From the NCBI RefSeq assembly GCF_000380985.1, contig NZ_KB905693.1:310001-374000 (forward strand): DNA of 64,000 nt. Direction: 5' to 3'. Below the pieces are notes generated by a model. The model saw only the letters and a program-made list of their open reading frames with translations, was not told the origin of the DNA and searched no databases. Shown piece after piece: positions 35,546 through 43,356 of the stretch (position 1 is its first letter; the number at the start of each line of letters is the position of its first letter). The position numbers and the translations under genes were made by a program. Source of the DNA: Proteiniphilum acetatigenes DSM 18083. GTDB lineage: Bacteria; Bacteroidota; Bacteroidia; Bacteroidales; Dysgonomonadaceae.

Positions 35546-36025
35546 ATGCAGATACGGGTTGGTTTTGGTTATGATATGCATCGCCTTCAGGAAGGAAGAG
35601 ACCTCTGGATGGGAGGTGTAAAGCTGGATTATGAAAAAGGTTTATTGGGACATTCCGATGCCGATGTACTTATCCATGCTATTTGTGATGCGTTATTGGG
35701 TGCTGCCAACCTGCGTGATATCGGCTATCATTTTCCTGACAATTCTCTGGAATACCACAATGTAGACAGCAAATTGCTTCTGAGAGATACGATGAACTTA
35801 TTAAGAGATAAAGGGTATAGCCTCGGCAATATCGATGCTACCGTCTGTGCGGAGCAACCAAAGCTCAACCCCCATATTCCTGCTATGCAACGAAAACTGG
35901 CAGAAGTGATGGAGGTAAGTGAGGAACTTATCTCTATCAAAGCTACTACATCCGAGAAAATGGGGTTTGTGGGCCGGGAAGAAGGTATTACAGCCTACGC
36001 GGTAGTACTTATACAGAAATCGTAA
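35546..36025 (+). CDS. ispF: 2-C-methyl-D-erythritol 2,4-cyclodiphosphate synthase
   Basis: Predicted 159-residue enzyme of the non-mevalonate isoprenoid pathway. The zinc ligands are in VGFGYDMHRL at residues 4-13 (Asp and His) and the second His in LGHSDADVLIHAICDALLG near 35-53; DIGYHFPD near 58-65 and TTSEKMGFVGREEGI near the C terminus are also family marks. Length is normal. It lies four bases after porV and ten before the next gene, so it is in an operon. Confidence 0.96.
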   Translation: MQIRVGFGYDMHRLQEGRDLWMGGVKLDYEKGLLGHSDADVLIHAICDALLGAANLRDIGYHFPDNSLEYHNVDSKLLLRDTMNLLRDKGYSLGNIDATVCAEQPKLNPHIPAMQRKLAEVMEVSEELISIKATTSEKMGFVGREEGITAYAVVLIQKS

Positions 36026-36035
36026 CGTTGAAAAT

Positions 36036-36731
36036 ATGCCGGGCTTTAATAAGCTTGCGAGACTTGTAGACTTTTGTGAAAAGAAATTTTATGGCCGTTT
36101 CCGGTGGTTCTTGCGCAAAAAACAATCGAAAGGTTATGGGATACATTCGCCGTTTGCCTTTGATCTGATCACCAGTGTAATCTATTCTCCCTATAGTTTT
36201 TATCCCTTTTCGGATTTTCGTGAAATACTGTCACAAAATGACATCAATCCGGACTCTATTACCCCATTCAATCATCTCTCTTTCCGGTTAGTACATTATC
36301 TTCAAGCCAGAGATATATTAGAGATCAATTCGGGGATCGGAATAAATACCCTGTTCCTTATGGCACCTTCGTCGCATATCCATTGCACGTGTGTGGAGGA
36401 AGGTGGAGAGAAAGTTAATGTGGCAGAATATCTTCAGAAACAAACAGGACGAAAAAGTGAGATCATCTCTTCATTATCTGCCTGCGAAGGTAAACGTTGT
36501 GATGCAATCTTTATTAACCAAGACGGAAGCTATATTCCCGATATACACACATTGACAGAATTGAGCCATTCCGGTACTTTCTGGGTACTTCATCCCATAA
36601 AAAAAGGAAGGGCTAAACAATTTTGGGATGAAATCGTTCATGATGTGAGAGCCCGGATAACATTCGACCTGAAAGATACGGGGATTGTTTTTCTGAGGCC
36701 CGATTTTAGTAAGGAACACTATCTGGTGTGA
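36036..36731 (+). CDS. SAM-dependent methyltransferase-like protein (degenerate motif I)
   Basis: Predicted 231 residues, cytoplasmic. Residues 25-50 read LRKKQSKGYGIHSPFAFDLITSVIYS, an N-terminal pattern I know from Bacteroidota methyltransferase-like proteins. Motif I, normally E-G-G/S-x-G, reads ILEINSGIGINTLFLM near 95-110, and the strand 4 equivalent is CDAIFINQDGSYIPD near 155-170. The SAM loop is therefore plausible but not typical. It has no known substrate. Its stop codon TGA directly abuts a G-rich repeat. Confidence 0.65.
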   Translation: MPGFNKLARLVDFCEKKFYGRFRWFLRKKQSKGYGIHSPFAFDLITSVIYSPYSFYPFSDFREILSQNDINPDSITPFNHLSFRLVHYLQARDILEINSGIGINTLFLMAPSSHIHCTCVEEGGEKVNVAEYLQKQTGRKSEIISSLSACEGKRCDAIFINQDGSYIPDIHTLTELSHSGTFWVLHPIKKGRAKQFWDEIVHDVRARITFDLKDTGIVFLRPDFSKEHYLV

Positions 36732-36732
36732 T

Positions 36733-36784
36733 AAGGTGGAAGGGTGAAAAGGTGGAAAGGCAGGGAGAGTGGGAGACTAGGGAT
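36733..36784 (+). repeat. G-rich repeat directly after the methyltransferase-like gene
   Basis: AAGGTGGAAGGGTGAAAAGGTGG-like units begin two bases after the stop codon, then change to GGGAGAGTGGGAGACTAGGG. The first part matches the tracts at 19472, 19706 and 28283; the second matches the insertion inside the DUF2851 gene. Confidence 0.65.
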
Positions 36785-36785
36785 G

Positions 36786-36855
36786 AGAATTGACAATGGA
36801 CAATTGACAATTGACAATTGACAATGGACAATTGACAATGGAAAGTTGACAATAT
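36786..36855 (+). repeat. Tandem heptanucleotide array (ACAATTG/ACAATGG)
   Basis: Ten contiguous 7-base units can be laid out: a diverged first unit AGAATTG, then ACAATGG and ACAATTG in mixed order (seven exact units from 36793 to 36841), then AAAGTTG and ACAATAT. It ends 59 bases before the adenosyltransferase start codon. Confidence 0.85.
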
Positions 36856-36914
36856 CCAACATCTCAAATTCCAAATCCGACATCTTAAATTTTGAATCTG
36901 GAATTTTAAACAGT
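36856..36914 (+). repeat. AT-rich repeat between the heptamer array and the adenosyltransferase gene
   Basis: CATCTCAAATTCCAAATC followed by CATCTTAAATTTTGAATC and GGAATTTTAAA: imperfect units of about 20 bases, related to the stretch at 25399-25441. This sequence forms the entire spacer up to the start codon, so it probably holds the translation start region. Confidence 0.5.
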
Positions 36915-37475
36915 ATGAAAAAAAGTATGGTATATACGAAAACCGGCGACAAGGGAACTACCTCGTTGGTGAGAGGAATGCGGGTGAGTAAAACGCATAT
37001 CCGCCTTGATGCGTACGGTACGGTGGATGAATTGAACAGTTATATCGGCTGGCTGAGTTGCGAAATAAAAGAAAGCGCCCATCGCGATTTTCTCCGTTAC
37101 ATTCAACATAAACTATTTACCGTAGGTTCCTACCTGGCAACAGAGACAGAAAGTAAAGAGCCAAAACCTGCCAGTATCATCTCCGAAAAAGATATATCCC
37201 GCGTTGAGGAGCAGATCGATATTATCGATGGGACCCTGCCGCGGCTGAACCGCTTTGTGCTGCCCGGAGGCAATGAAGCGGCCGCACGGGCCCATATTTG
37301 TCGTACCGTTGCACGCCGGGCAGAGAGGTATGTATACCGTGTAGCTGAAAAATTTCCGGTTGCGGATGAAGTCCTGATTTTCCTGAATCGGCTTTCAGAC
37401 TACTTTTTCGTATTTGCCAGGTATGAAAGTAATAAAACCTCGGAAGAAATATTTTGGGAACAAGGCGATATATAA
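36915..37475 (+). CDS. Cob(I)alamin adenosyltransferase, PduO type
   Basis: Predicted 186 residues from the ATG at 36915; the frame is open 69 bases further up, but only through simple repeat. The enzyme moves the adenosyl group of ATP to cob(I)alamin to make coenzyme B12. PduO-type marks: YTKTGDKGTTSLVRGMRVSK near residues 7-26 (ATP loop), LDAYGTVDELNSYIGWL near 31-47, LNRFVLPGGNEAAARAHICRTVARRAER near 115-142 split over the catalytic Arg region, and LNRLSDYFFVFARYE near the end. Upstream DNA is all repeats, so its promoter is not obvious. Confidence 0.93.
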   Translation: MKKSMVYTKTGDKGTTSLVRGMRVSKTHIRLDAYGTVDELNSYIGWLSCEIKESAHRDFLRYIQHKLFTVGSYLATETESKEPKPASIISEKDISRVEEQIDIIDGTLPRLNRFVLPGGNEAAARAHICRTVARRAERYVYRVAEKFPVADEVLIFLNRLSDYFFVFARYESNKTSEEIFWEQGDI

Positions 37476-37532
37476 AAACTTTTTATACATTTGCGAAAAA
37501 ATTGCACTAACAACAAATTAAATAGATTATCA

Positions 37533-37754
37533 ATGTATTGGACACTTGAACTGGCATCGAAACTAGAAGATGCTCCCTGGCCCGCTACAAAAGATGAGTT
37601 AATTGATTATGCCCAGCGTTCGGGCGCTCCGCTGGAGGTGATTGAAAATCTGCAGGAGATTGAAGAGGATGGCGAAATATTCGAATCTATAGAGGATATT
37701 TGGCCTGACTATCCGAGTAAAGAGGACTTCTTCTTCAACGAAGATGAATATTAA
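37533..37754 (+). CDS. DUF2795 family small acidic protein
   Basis: Predicted 73 residues starting at the ATG at 37533, which gives the conserved beginning MYWTLELASKLEDAPWPATK. It then reads LIDYAQRSGAPLEVIENLQE and ends with an acidic aromatic tail DIWPDYPSKEDFFFNEDEY. The family is common and highly conserved in Bacteroidota but has no known role. A TACATTTG box at 37486-37493 may be its own promoter. A strong terminator follows. Confidence 0.85.
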   Translation: MYWTLELASKLEDAPWPATKDELIDYAQRSGAPLEVIENLQEIEEDGEIFESIEDIWPDYPSKEDFFFNEDEY

Positions 37755-37782
37755 GACTATACAGAGTGAAAGGGACATCTAA

Positions 37783-37820
37783 AAAATACATCCCGACAGG
37801 TTTATGTCGGGATGTATTTT
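37783..37820 (+). terminator. Strong rho-independent terminator
   Basis: A perfect 15-pair stem (37783-37797 with 37806-37820) with an eight-base loop ends in Ts on the plus strand and, being symmetrical, in Ts on the minus strand too. It can serve both the DUF2795 gene and the convergent NTF2-like gene. Confidence 0.92.
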
Positions 37821-37900
37821 TTTGTTCCTTGTTTATTTCACTATTCGCACTTAAACGGGGATCCATATTTCATCACACTAAGGGTTTGTATATTACATCC

Positions 37901-38350
37901 TTATTTGGTATCCGGCTGGATATTGGACCAATGTGTGTGCACGATTTTCCATTGTCCGTCGCATTCAAGCCGATACACTTCGGTACAATTCCACTTAGAT
38001 ACATCGTTCCCTATATATGAAAACAGGTTGAACGTCAGCACTGCCATTTCATTTACGGCGGTTACGTTCGGATTCACCATCTCGTACCTGTCCACAGAGA
38101 TATTCCCCTTTGCCGGTTCATAATAGCTTCTCAGGTTTTCAAGCCCGTCCATCCGCTGTTCAAGGGATGGGTCAAAATAGGTAACATCATCGGCCGAAAG
38201 GTCGAGGTAGCCACTCGGATCACCCTGATTCCATTTTTCCAGAGCTGCTTTTTCCAACGCAATAATGGTTGCGGACAGCTCTTCCGTGTTCGTTTGCGCA
38301 TAAATTGTTCCTGCCATAAATACCGATAAAATTAAAATTATTTTTCTCAT
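37901..38350 (-). CDS. NTF2-like (SnoaL/DUF4440-type) secreted protein
   Basis: Predicted 149 residues with a cleavable signal MRKIILILSVFMAGTIYAQ. The rest is a small cone-shaped NTF2-like domain: AALEKWNQGDPSGYLDLSADDVTYFDP, YYEPAKGNISVDRYEM and VYRLECDGQWKIVHTHWS. The fold is used for binding or isomerising small molecules and the function differs widely. It lies 79 bases downstream of the AraC gene on the same strand, so they may be co-transcribed. Confidence 0.8.
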   Translation of the reverse strand: MRKIILILSVFMAGTIYAQTNTEELSATIIALEKAALEKWNQGDPSGYLDLSADDVTYFDPSLEQRMDGLENLRSYYEPAKGNISVDRYEMVNPNVTAVNEMAVLTFNLFSYIGNDVSKWNCTEVYRLECDGQWKIVHTHWSNIQPDTK

Positions 38351-38429
38351 AATGCAATTATTTTATTCTGCAAAGGTAGATACTTTGATTCTGTATCCGG
38401 AGAAACAATTACGGAAGAAATGATACTTT

Positions 38430-39293
38430 TCAGGGATTTCTCTGTTTTCTGAAATTCAGAGGCGTCACCCCAACATGTTCTCTGAATACCCGTACGAAGT
38501 AGGTCGTGTTTTCGTAATTCAGACAACCGGCTATTTCATCGATGCTCATATCGGTATATTGCACCATTCGTTTGGCTTCCAGCAGATTTCTGCCGAGGAT
38601 GTATCTCTTCGCGCTTACTCCGAAATAATCCTTTACGAGACTGTTCAGGTGCCCGCCTGTGATAGCCAATTGCTGTGCATAATGTTCTACGGTCCTATAC
38701 CGGCGGTATTCTATGTCCACCAACCGGATAAATTCTTTGATATACCGGTTCATCGGTTTCTTTTCCGCCGAAGGATATACCGAAATAAATTTCCTGTTCA
38801 GGAAGATCAATATCTGGTAAAGCAATGCCCTAAGGATATGTTTGTCATTCTGCTTAAAGGATGCGATTTCATTTTTCACGTCCTGAAACAGGAGAACCAG
38901 TTTATGATAATCGTCAGGCGTCAATCGCAGAACAGGCGGATTTTCATGCGTATGGAAGAAGGAAAGACGTTGTACGAACTGTGTATCATTAAAGAATGCA
39001 CACAGGAACTCATCTTCGAAAATCAGAGCATAACCTTTGGGTGGATTATCGGTGTTCCATTTGCGAATCTGCCCCGGAGAGGAGAAAAAGATGGTCCCTT
39101 GTTCAAGAGGCTGCTCACAATAGTGGTCAACAGAAAAAGTCCCCCCTCCGTCGGTAATAACGGTAATATCATAATAAGACAACCGTTGAACGGGCGATAC
39201 TCTTATATATTTTTCCAGGTCTTCCAACCGGATAAGATCAATCAATAATTCCTGGCCGTATTTTGTCCTGAAAAAATCGTATTGTGCAATCAT
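38430..39293 (-). CDS. AraC-family transcriptional regulator
   Basis: Predicted 287 residues. The N-terminal part (1-165) is a cupin-like sensor as in AraC proteins that bind small ligands (TVITDGGGTFSVDHYCEQPLE and GTIFFSSPGQIRKW). The C-terminal 100 residues form two helix-turn-helix units: VEHYAQQLAITGGHLNSLVKDYFGVS and MSIDEIAGCLNYENTTYFVRVFREHVGVTPLNFR. It may control the NTF2-like gene downstream or the carbohydrate locus nearby. An AAGTAAC-N7-GTTACTT inverted repeat at 39352-39372, with a minus-strand TAACTTTG box at 39407-39414, may be its own control region. Confidence 0.9.
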   Translation of the reverse strand: MIAQYDFFRTKYGQELLIDLIRLEDLEKYIRVSPVQRLSYYDITVITDGGGTFSVDHYCEQPLEQGTIFFSSPGQIRKWNTDNPPKGYALIFEDEFLCAFFNDTQFVQRLSFFHTHENPPVLRLTPDDYHKLVLLFQDVKNEIASFKQNDKHILRALLYQILIFLNRKFISVYPSAEKKPMNRYIKEFIRLVDIEYRRYRTVEHYAQQLAITGGHLNSLVKDYFGVSAKRYILGRNLLEAKRMVQYTDMSIDEIAGCLNYENTTYFVRVFREHVGVTPLNFRKQRNP

Positions 39294-39351
39294 CCCATAC
39301 GTTGTTATCCGGTTTCCAAATTATTCCTGTTCAATATCATTTTGTATCGTA

Positions 39352-39372
39352 AAGTAACAGCTTAAGTTACTT
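39352..39372 (-). promoter_or_regulatory. Inverted repeat in the AraC gene leader
   Basis: AAGTAAC-AGCTTAA-GTTACTT is a perfect seven-base inverted repeat about 60 bases before the AraC start codon, downstream of a possible -7 box (39407-39414, minus strand). It could be an operator for self-control or a leader hairpin. Confidence 0.4.
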
Positions 39373-39382
39373 ACTATAAGAA

Positions 39383-39613
39383 CTACGACAATATACAATC
39401 ATACTGCAAAGTTAGAAATTTTATACAAAGTAGGAATGTACGTACTTCTTTCATTGCTGCTTCATAAACTTCTTTTTTATTCATCGCCAATTCATTCATA
39501 CGATCCAAATAAGGATTAAATCGGGAATTTTTAAGTACTACAGTAAAGATATTATCTTTGCGTATCTCAGAAGCCTTACTCTTTATGGCAAGTGCTTGAA
39601 ATTCCGAATATTT
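39383..39613 (-). pseudogene. Possible gene remnant in the gap upstream of the GH43 gene
   Basis: The gap 39294-39784 is 491 bases. On the minus strand, a frame open from 39613 to 39385 without a good start reads KYSEFQALAIKSKASEI, later RFNPYLDRMNELAMNKKE and YEAAMKEVRTFL, with codon use like a real helical protein. I do not recognise it. The rest of the gap is AT-rich with a possible plus-strand box TATCTTTG at 39553-39560. It may be chance. Confidence 0.35.
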
Positions 39614-39784
39614 TCATCTATATTTGTTAAGATTTTACTTGTAAAACAGGAACAATCTTATTATTGATTGAATATGTCTTTTTGAACTGAGTGTTATTGT
39701 TGTCTTCTATCAAATATCAGGAGACCATTAGTTTTATAACTATTAAACCGTTATCTGAAAATTAATAATTAAAAATAGATACAG

Positions 39785-41512
39785 ATGAGGAACTTATCTT
39801 TTATTCTTGGCCTTTCTCTAATGATGAGTAACTGTCAGGTTACAACTGAATCTGTCGAAAATAAGGAGAAGACATTTTGTAATCCTATAGATATCAACTA
39901 TCGTTTTAGTGTAGAGGATCCTTCCAGAAGAGAAGCGGCCGATCCTACCGTGATGTGGTTCAGGGACAGGTATTTTTTATTTGCTTCAAAATCGGGCGGA
40001 TACTGGCATTCCAAAGATTTACTTTCCTGGACATTTGTTGAGACAAACGGTATCCCAACCGAAGAATATGCGCCAACGACCATTGTATTGAATGATACGA
40101 TTTATTTTCTGGCTTCATCCAATGATCAGAGCACTATTTACAAAAGTGGTGACCCGTTAAGCGGAGAATGGGACATTGCTGTCGAAAAACTGGGGATTCC
40201 TGTTTGGGATCCGGCTTTCTTTTTAGATGATGATAACCGCTTATATCTTTATTGGGGATGTTCTGATTCTAATCCTTTGTATGGCGTTGAAGTTGATCAC
40301 AACAATAATTTTTCGTTCATTGGCGGGCCGAAAGAATTGGTGCATGCAAATCCCGGGGAGCATGGATGGGAAGTTCCCGGTGATTATAACCGATTAACCG
40401 ATAGGAATCCCTGGATAGAAGGAGCGTGGGTAACAAAGAGAAACGGAAAGTATTACCTTCAGTATGCCGGTCCGGGAACCGAATTCAAGAGCTATGCCGA
40501 TGGAATGTATGTTTCGGATAATCCTCTCGGTCCGTTTACTGTGCAGAGTCACAACCCGTTTGTCTATAAACCGGAAGGTTTTGCATCGGGTGCGGGGCAT
40601 GGAAGTTTGTTTGCCGATCAATATGGGAATGTCTGGCATACAGGTACCATTACCATTTCCCAAAAACATATGTTTGAACGCCGCCTTGGATTCTATCCGG
40701 CTTTTTATGATGCCGACGGAACATTGTATTCCATAACCAAGTATGCCGATTACCCGTTGATTATGCCGACACGGAGGGTAAACGGGTTCGATGATATCTT
40801 TCCCGGATGGATGCTCCTTTCCTACCGCAAAACGGTGGAGGTGTCCTCTTCAGTGGATTCTTTATCGGCCGATAACATCGCAGATGAAGATATCCGTACC
40901 TATTGGGCTGCCCAGACCGGAAATACGGGTGAATATGCCATGATTGACCTGGGTGATAATTACGATGTTTATGCCCTGCAAGTGAACTTTGCAGAGCATG
41001 GCACCCGGATTCTCGGGAGACAGGCAGACCTCAGATACAGATATACCATTGAAGAATCTGTGGATGGAATCAATTGGAAGGTGTTGATCGATCAGTCGGA
41101 AAATGATAACGATAATACGCATCCCTATTTCCAATTAGAGAAAAAAACATCTTGCCGTTATCTGAAAATAACCAATATTGAGGTGCCGGACGGTAGCTTT
41201 GCTATAAGCGGTTTCCGGGTTTTTGGCAAGGGACAGGACGAAAAACCCGGACAGGTCGAACAATTGACGGCCAAAAGGAATGCTGATGACCGGCGAAGTG
41301 TAACCCTGTCCTGGGCTAAAGCCGATAGCGCTACCGGTTATACTGTTAGTTTTGGCAGCCACCCGGACAAGCTTTATCACAGCTATATGGTGTATGCCGA
41401 TACAACGGTTACCATAAACATACTTGATATAAATCAGAAATATTACTTTACCATTGAATCGTTTAACGAGAATGGAATAACTCAAAACGAAAAAGTGGTG
41501 GTTGCGGAATGA
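39785..41512 (+). CDS. GH43 glycosidase lipoprotein with F5/8-type C and FN3 domains
   Basis: Predicted 575-residue lipoprotein; the signal ends in SNC with Cys 17. Residues 45-345 form a five-bladed GH43 propeller with all three acidic residues: Asp 53 in AADPTVMW (base), Asp near 142 in VWDPAFF (pKa modulator) and Glu near 212 in WIEGAWV (acid). Residues 350-490 resemble a discoidin-like sugar-binding domain (DNIADEDIRTYWAAQTGN, CRYLKITNIEVPDG), and the last 85 an FN3 domain. GH43 enzymes remove arabinose or xylose side chains. It faces the GH5 gene of the utilization locus and probably belongs to it. Confidence 0.88.
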   Translation: MRNLSFILGLSLMMSNCQVTTESVENKEKTFCNPIDINYRFSVEDPSRREAADPTVMWFRDRYFLFASKSGGYWHSKDLLSWTFVETNGIPTEEYAPTTIVLNDTIYFLASSNDQSTIYKSGDPLSGEWDIAVEKLGIPVWDPAFFLDDDNRLYLYWGCSDSNPLYGVEVDHNNNFSFIGGPKELVHANPGEHGWEVPGDYNRLTDRNPWIEGAWVTKRNGKYYLQYAGPGTEFKSYADGMYVSDNPLGPFTVQSHNPFVYKPEGFASGAGHGSLFADQYGNVWHTGTITISQKHMFERRLGFYPAFYDADGTLYSITKYADYPLIMPTRRVNGFDDIFPGWMLLSYRKTVEVSSSVDSLSADNIADEDIRTYWAAQTGNTGEYAMIDLGDNYDVYALQVNFAEHGTRILGRQADLRYRYTIEESVDGINWKVLIDQSENDNDNTHPYFQLEKKTSCRYLKITNIEVPDGSFAISGFRVFGKGQDEKPGQVEQLTAKRNADDRRSVTLSWAKADSATGYTVSFGSHPDKLYHSYMVYADTTVTINILDINQKYYFTIESFNENGITQNEKVVVAE

Positions 41513-41528
41513 TCCGTCACCACCACTT
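41485..41528 (-). terminator. Terminator of the polysaccharide locus, overlapping the GH43 3' end
   Basis: AAGTGGTGGT (41493-41502) pairs perfectly with ACCACCACTT (41519-41528), with an inner CGGA/TCCG arm. Read on the minus strand the stem is followed by TTTTTCGTTTT, so it would stop transcripts coming from the GH5 gene. The GH43 stop codon lies in the loop. Confidence 0.7.
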
Positions 41529-41551
41529 ATAATAGCTATCATTGCATTCTA

Positions 41552-43255
41552 TTAGAAAGGATATTTTCCCTCTTTTGCTCCTTTCAAGATACCGTCCATC
41601 GCATAACTGTCTTTTATTTCACCCGTGTTGCGATTTACTACTCCACCGGTTTCCCAATAGAAAGGAACCATTCCGTGCTTCTTGGCCTCGCGTGTCACGG
41701 TTTCGTCGTAGAGATTGCGGGACTTGTTGTGTGCTCCCTGATGTTCTCCCAATCCGGTACGCATCGTGATAGCACCATACTCACCCAGAATGACAGGGAT
41801 ACCTTTATCCACAAACTTCGTCTTCATTTTGGCAAACAATAACTTCATTTCTGCTTCGTCACCGGAAGTGGCATTACGATCCGATCCGATTACAGAGTGA
41901 GCTCCCCAGAAGTAAGCCATCCTACCCCAGCTCTCATCCTGCGTCAGACCGCAGAATGTCCACGGATTGTAGTAATGCACTTCGAGCATCAACCGGTTAG
42001 GTACAACATCCGTCGGCATATCGCCAAACAGATTATTGGTCATGTCGATATCGGTATTAGGGCCTTGTACAATCAGGTTGCGTACAGCATTGTTTCCGCC
42101 TGTGGCTCGCACCGCATCGATGAACGTCTGCAGGTATGATTTCAATACGACCATCTTCTGGGCGTTATCCACGTTCGGTTCGTTGGTGCCGGCAAAGAGC
42201 AGATGTTCGTCATAATGCTTGAGCTTATTGGCGATCTGCGTCCATAAAGCGTGTTGTTTCTTATTGTTTTCCTCCTGCTTGTCGGGCGTACAGTTGTTTT
42301 CCAACCATCCTCCGTCCCAATGGATATTAACGATGGCATACATGCCGTTGGCAACACAATAGCCCACTGCCTCGTTTACGCGATCCAGCCAGCTATCCTT
42401 AATTTTATAGGTTTCTATATTTTCAATATACTGATCCCATGCACACGGAATACGTATAGCGTTAAAGCCGAGTTCTTTTATTTTCTTTATATAGTCTTCG
42501 GTTACTTTGGGATTACCCCAGGCCGTCTCGCCACCAATGGCTTCGAGTGTATTTCCTATATTCCAGCCCGCATACATTTTAGCCGCCAATACCAGGGCGT
42601 CGCTCTCCATTCCTGCGTTCGGGATATTGCCTGCAAGCTGGTTTACGGTTACGGTTTCCGTAAGGTCTCCCAAAGAGAAGGTGATACTTCCCGTGCGAGG
42701 ATCGCCATAATTGGCTGCCACATTGAAAGTCAGGGTTCGTTCCGTCATCGCGGCACGACTGCTTATTTCAGTAATCCAGCTATCGTTGCAGGTAATGATA
42801 ACCGCGCCATTTGTCGTCAACCTGACTTCAATCTGAGTGCCCTCTCCGGTTACATCATTAAATGTAGTTGGCGTTACCATCAATCCATCGGCTGCGGTTT
42901 GAGCTACTTTTATGGTTTGGGTAATATTACCCCCTTTTACCGTTATCGTAGTGGAGCGGTCATCGGTATCCGGATTGGCATCTACCGTAACAGTGTATTT
43001 ATAAACGGCACCCGAAGCAGATGAAGCCGGTGCCACCCGGCACCAGCTTTCGTCGTTACTTTTTACCTCCAATGCTACATTTGATTTTACAGACAGTGTC
43101 TCGGTTCCTCCTGTTTTGGAGAAAGTCATCTCCGATTTGGCCGGTATGATTTCCGGCGCTACTGGCTCATCATTGCCGGAACAGGCTGTCGCGTAAAAGA
43201 AAATCGCCAGGAGCAAAGAAACTCCCATAAAATATTGCCTAATAAGATCCATCAT
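41552..43255 (-). CDS. BACON-domain GH5 endo-glucanase lipoprotein
   Basis: Predicted 567-residue lipoprotein with signal ending in ATAC (Cys near 25). Two BACON-type Ig-like domains lie at about 35-125 and 130-215; they hold the enzyme away from the membrane. The GH5 barrel reads GWNIGNTLEAIGGETAWGNP, NIHWDGGWLENN, the acid/base Glu near 357 in FAGTNEPN and the nucleophile Glu near 492 in VILGEYGA. The NTLEA...WGNP and HWDGGW features recall subfamily GH5_4, which includes BoGH5A, the surface xyloglucanase of the B. ovatus locus that also has a BACON domain. Cellulose or mixed-linkage glucan remain alternatives. Last gene of the minus-strand locus. Confidence 0.88.
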   Translation of the reverse strand: MMDLIRQYFMGVSLLLAIFFYATACSGNDEPVAPEIIPAKSEMTFSKTGGTETLSVKSNVALEVKSNDESWCRVAPASSASGAVYKYTVTVDANPDTDDRSTTITVKGGNITQTIKVAQTAADGLMVTPTTFNDVTGEGTQIEVRLTTNGAVIITCNDSWITEISSRAAMTERTLTFNVAANYGDPRTGSITFSLGDLTETVTVNQLAGNIPNAGMESDALVLAAKMYAGWNIGNTLEAIGGETAWGNPKVTEDYIKKIKELGFNAIRIPCAWDQYIENIETYKIKDSWLDRVNEAVGYCVANGMYAIVNIHWDGGWLENNCTPDKQEENNKKQHALWTQIANKLKHYDEHLLFAGTNEPNVDNAQKMVVLKSYLQTFIDAVRATGGNNAVRNLIVQGPNTDIDMTNNLFGDMPTDVVPNRLMLEVHYYNPWTFCGLTQDESWGRMAYFWGAHSVIGSDRNATSGDEAEMKLLFAKMKTKFVDKGIPVILGEYGAITMRTGLGEHQGAHNKSRNLYDETVTREAKKHGMVPFYWETGGVVNRNTGEIKDSYAMDGILKGAKEGKYPF

Positions 43256-43356
43256 TCTATTTTTACAGAAATGTTAGTGATTCAAGTTTCGTAAGTCGTA
43301 TGATTGCAACTAAAGCATTCGTCTGACGATATTTTGTGACCCATTAGTTACCCTCT

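Noticed and set aside
36786-36855. Regular repeats that might be a CRISPR array
   Set aside because: The unit is 7 bases with no spacers between copies; it is a simple tandem repeat.
36846-36914. N-terminal extension of the adenosyltransferase
   Set aside because: The open frame upstream only translates simple repeat; the conserved protein starts at 36915.
38475-39248. Plus-strand frame of 257 codons opposite the AraC gene
   Set aside because: It lies wholly within the AraC coding region on the other strand, and the AraC family match is clear.
42251-43024. Plus-strand frame of 257 codons opposite the GH5 gene
   Set aside because: Shadow of the BACON-GH5 gene; it lacks any family pattern.
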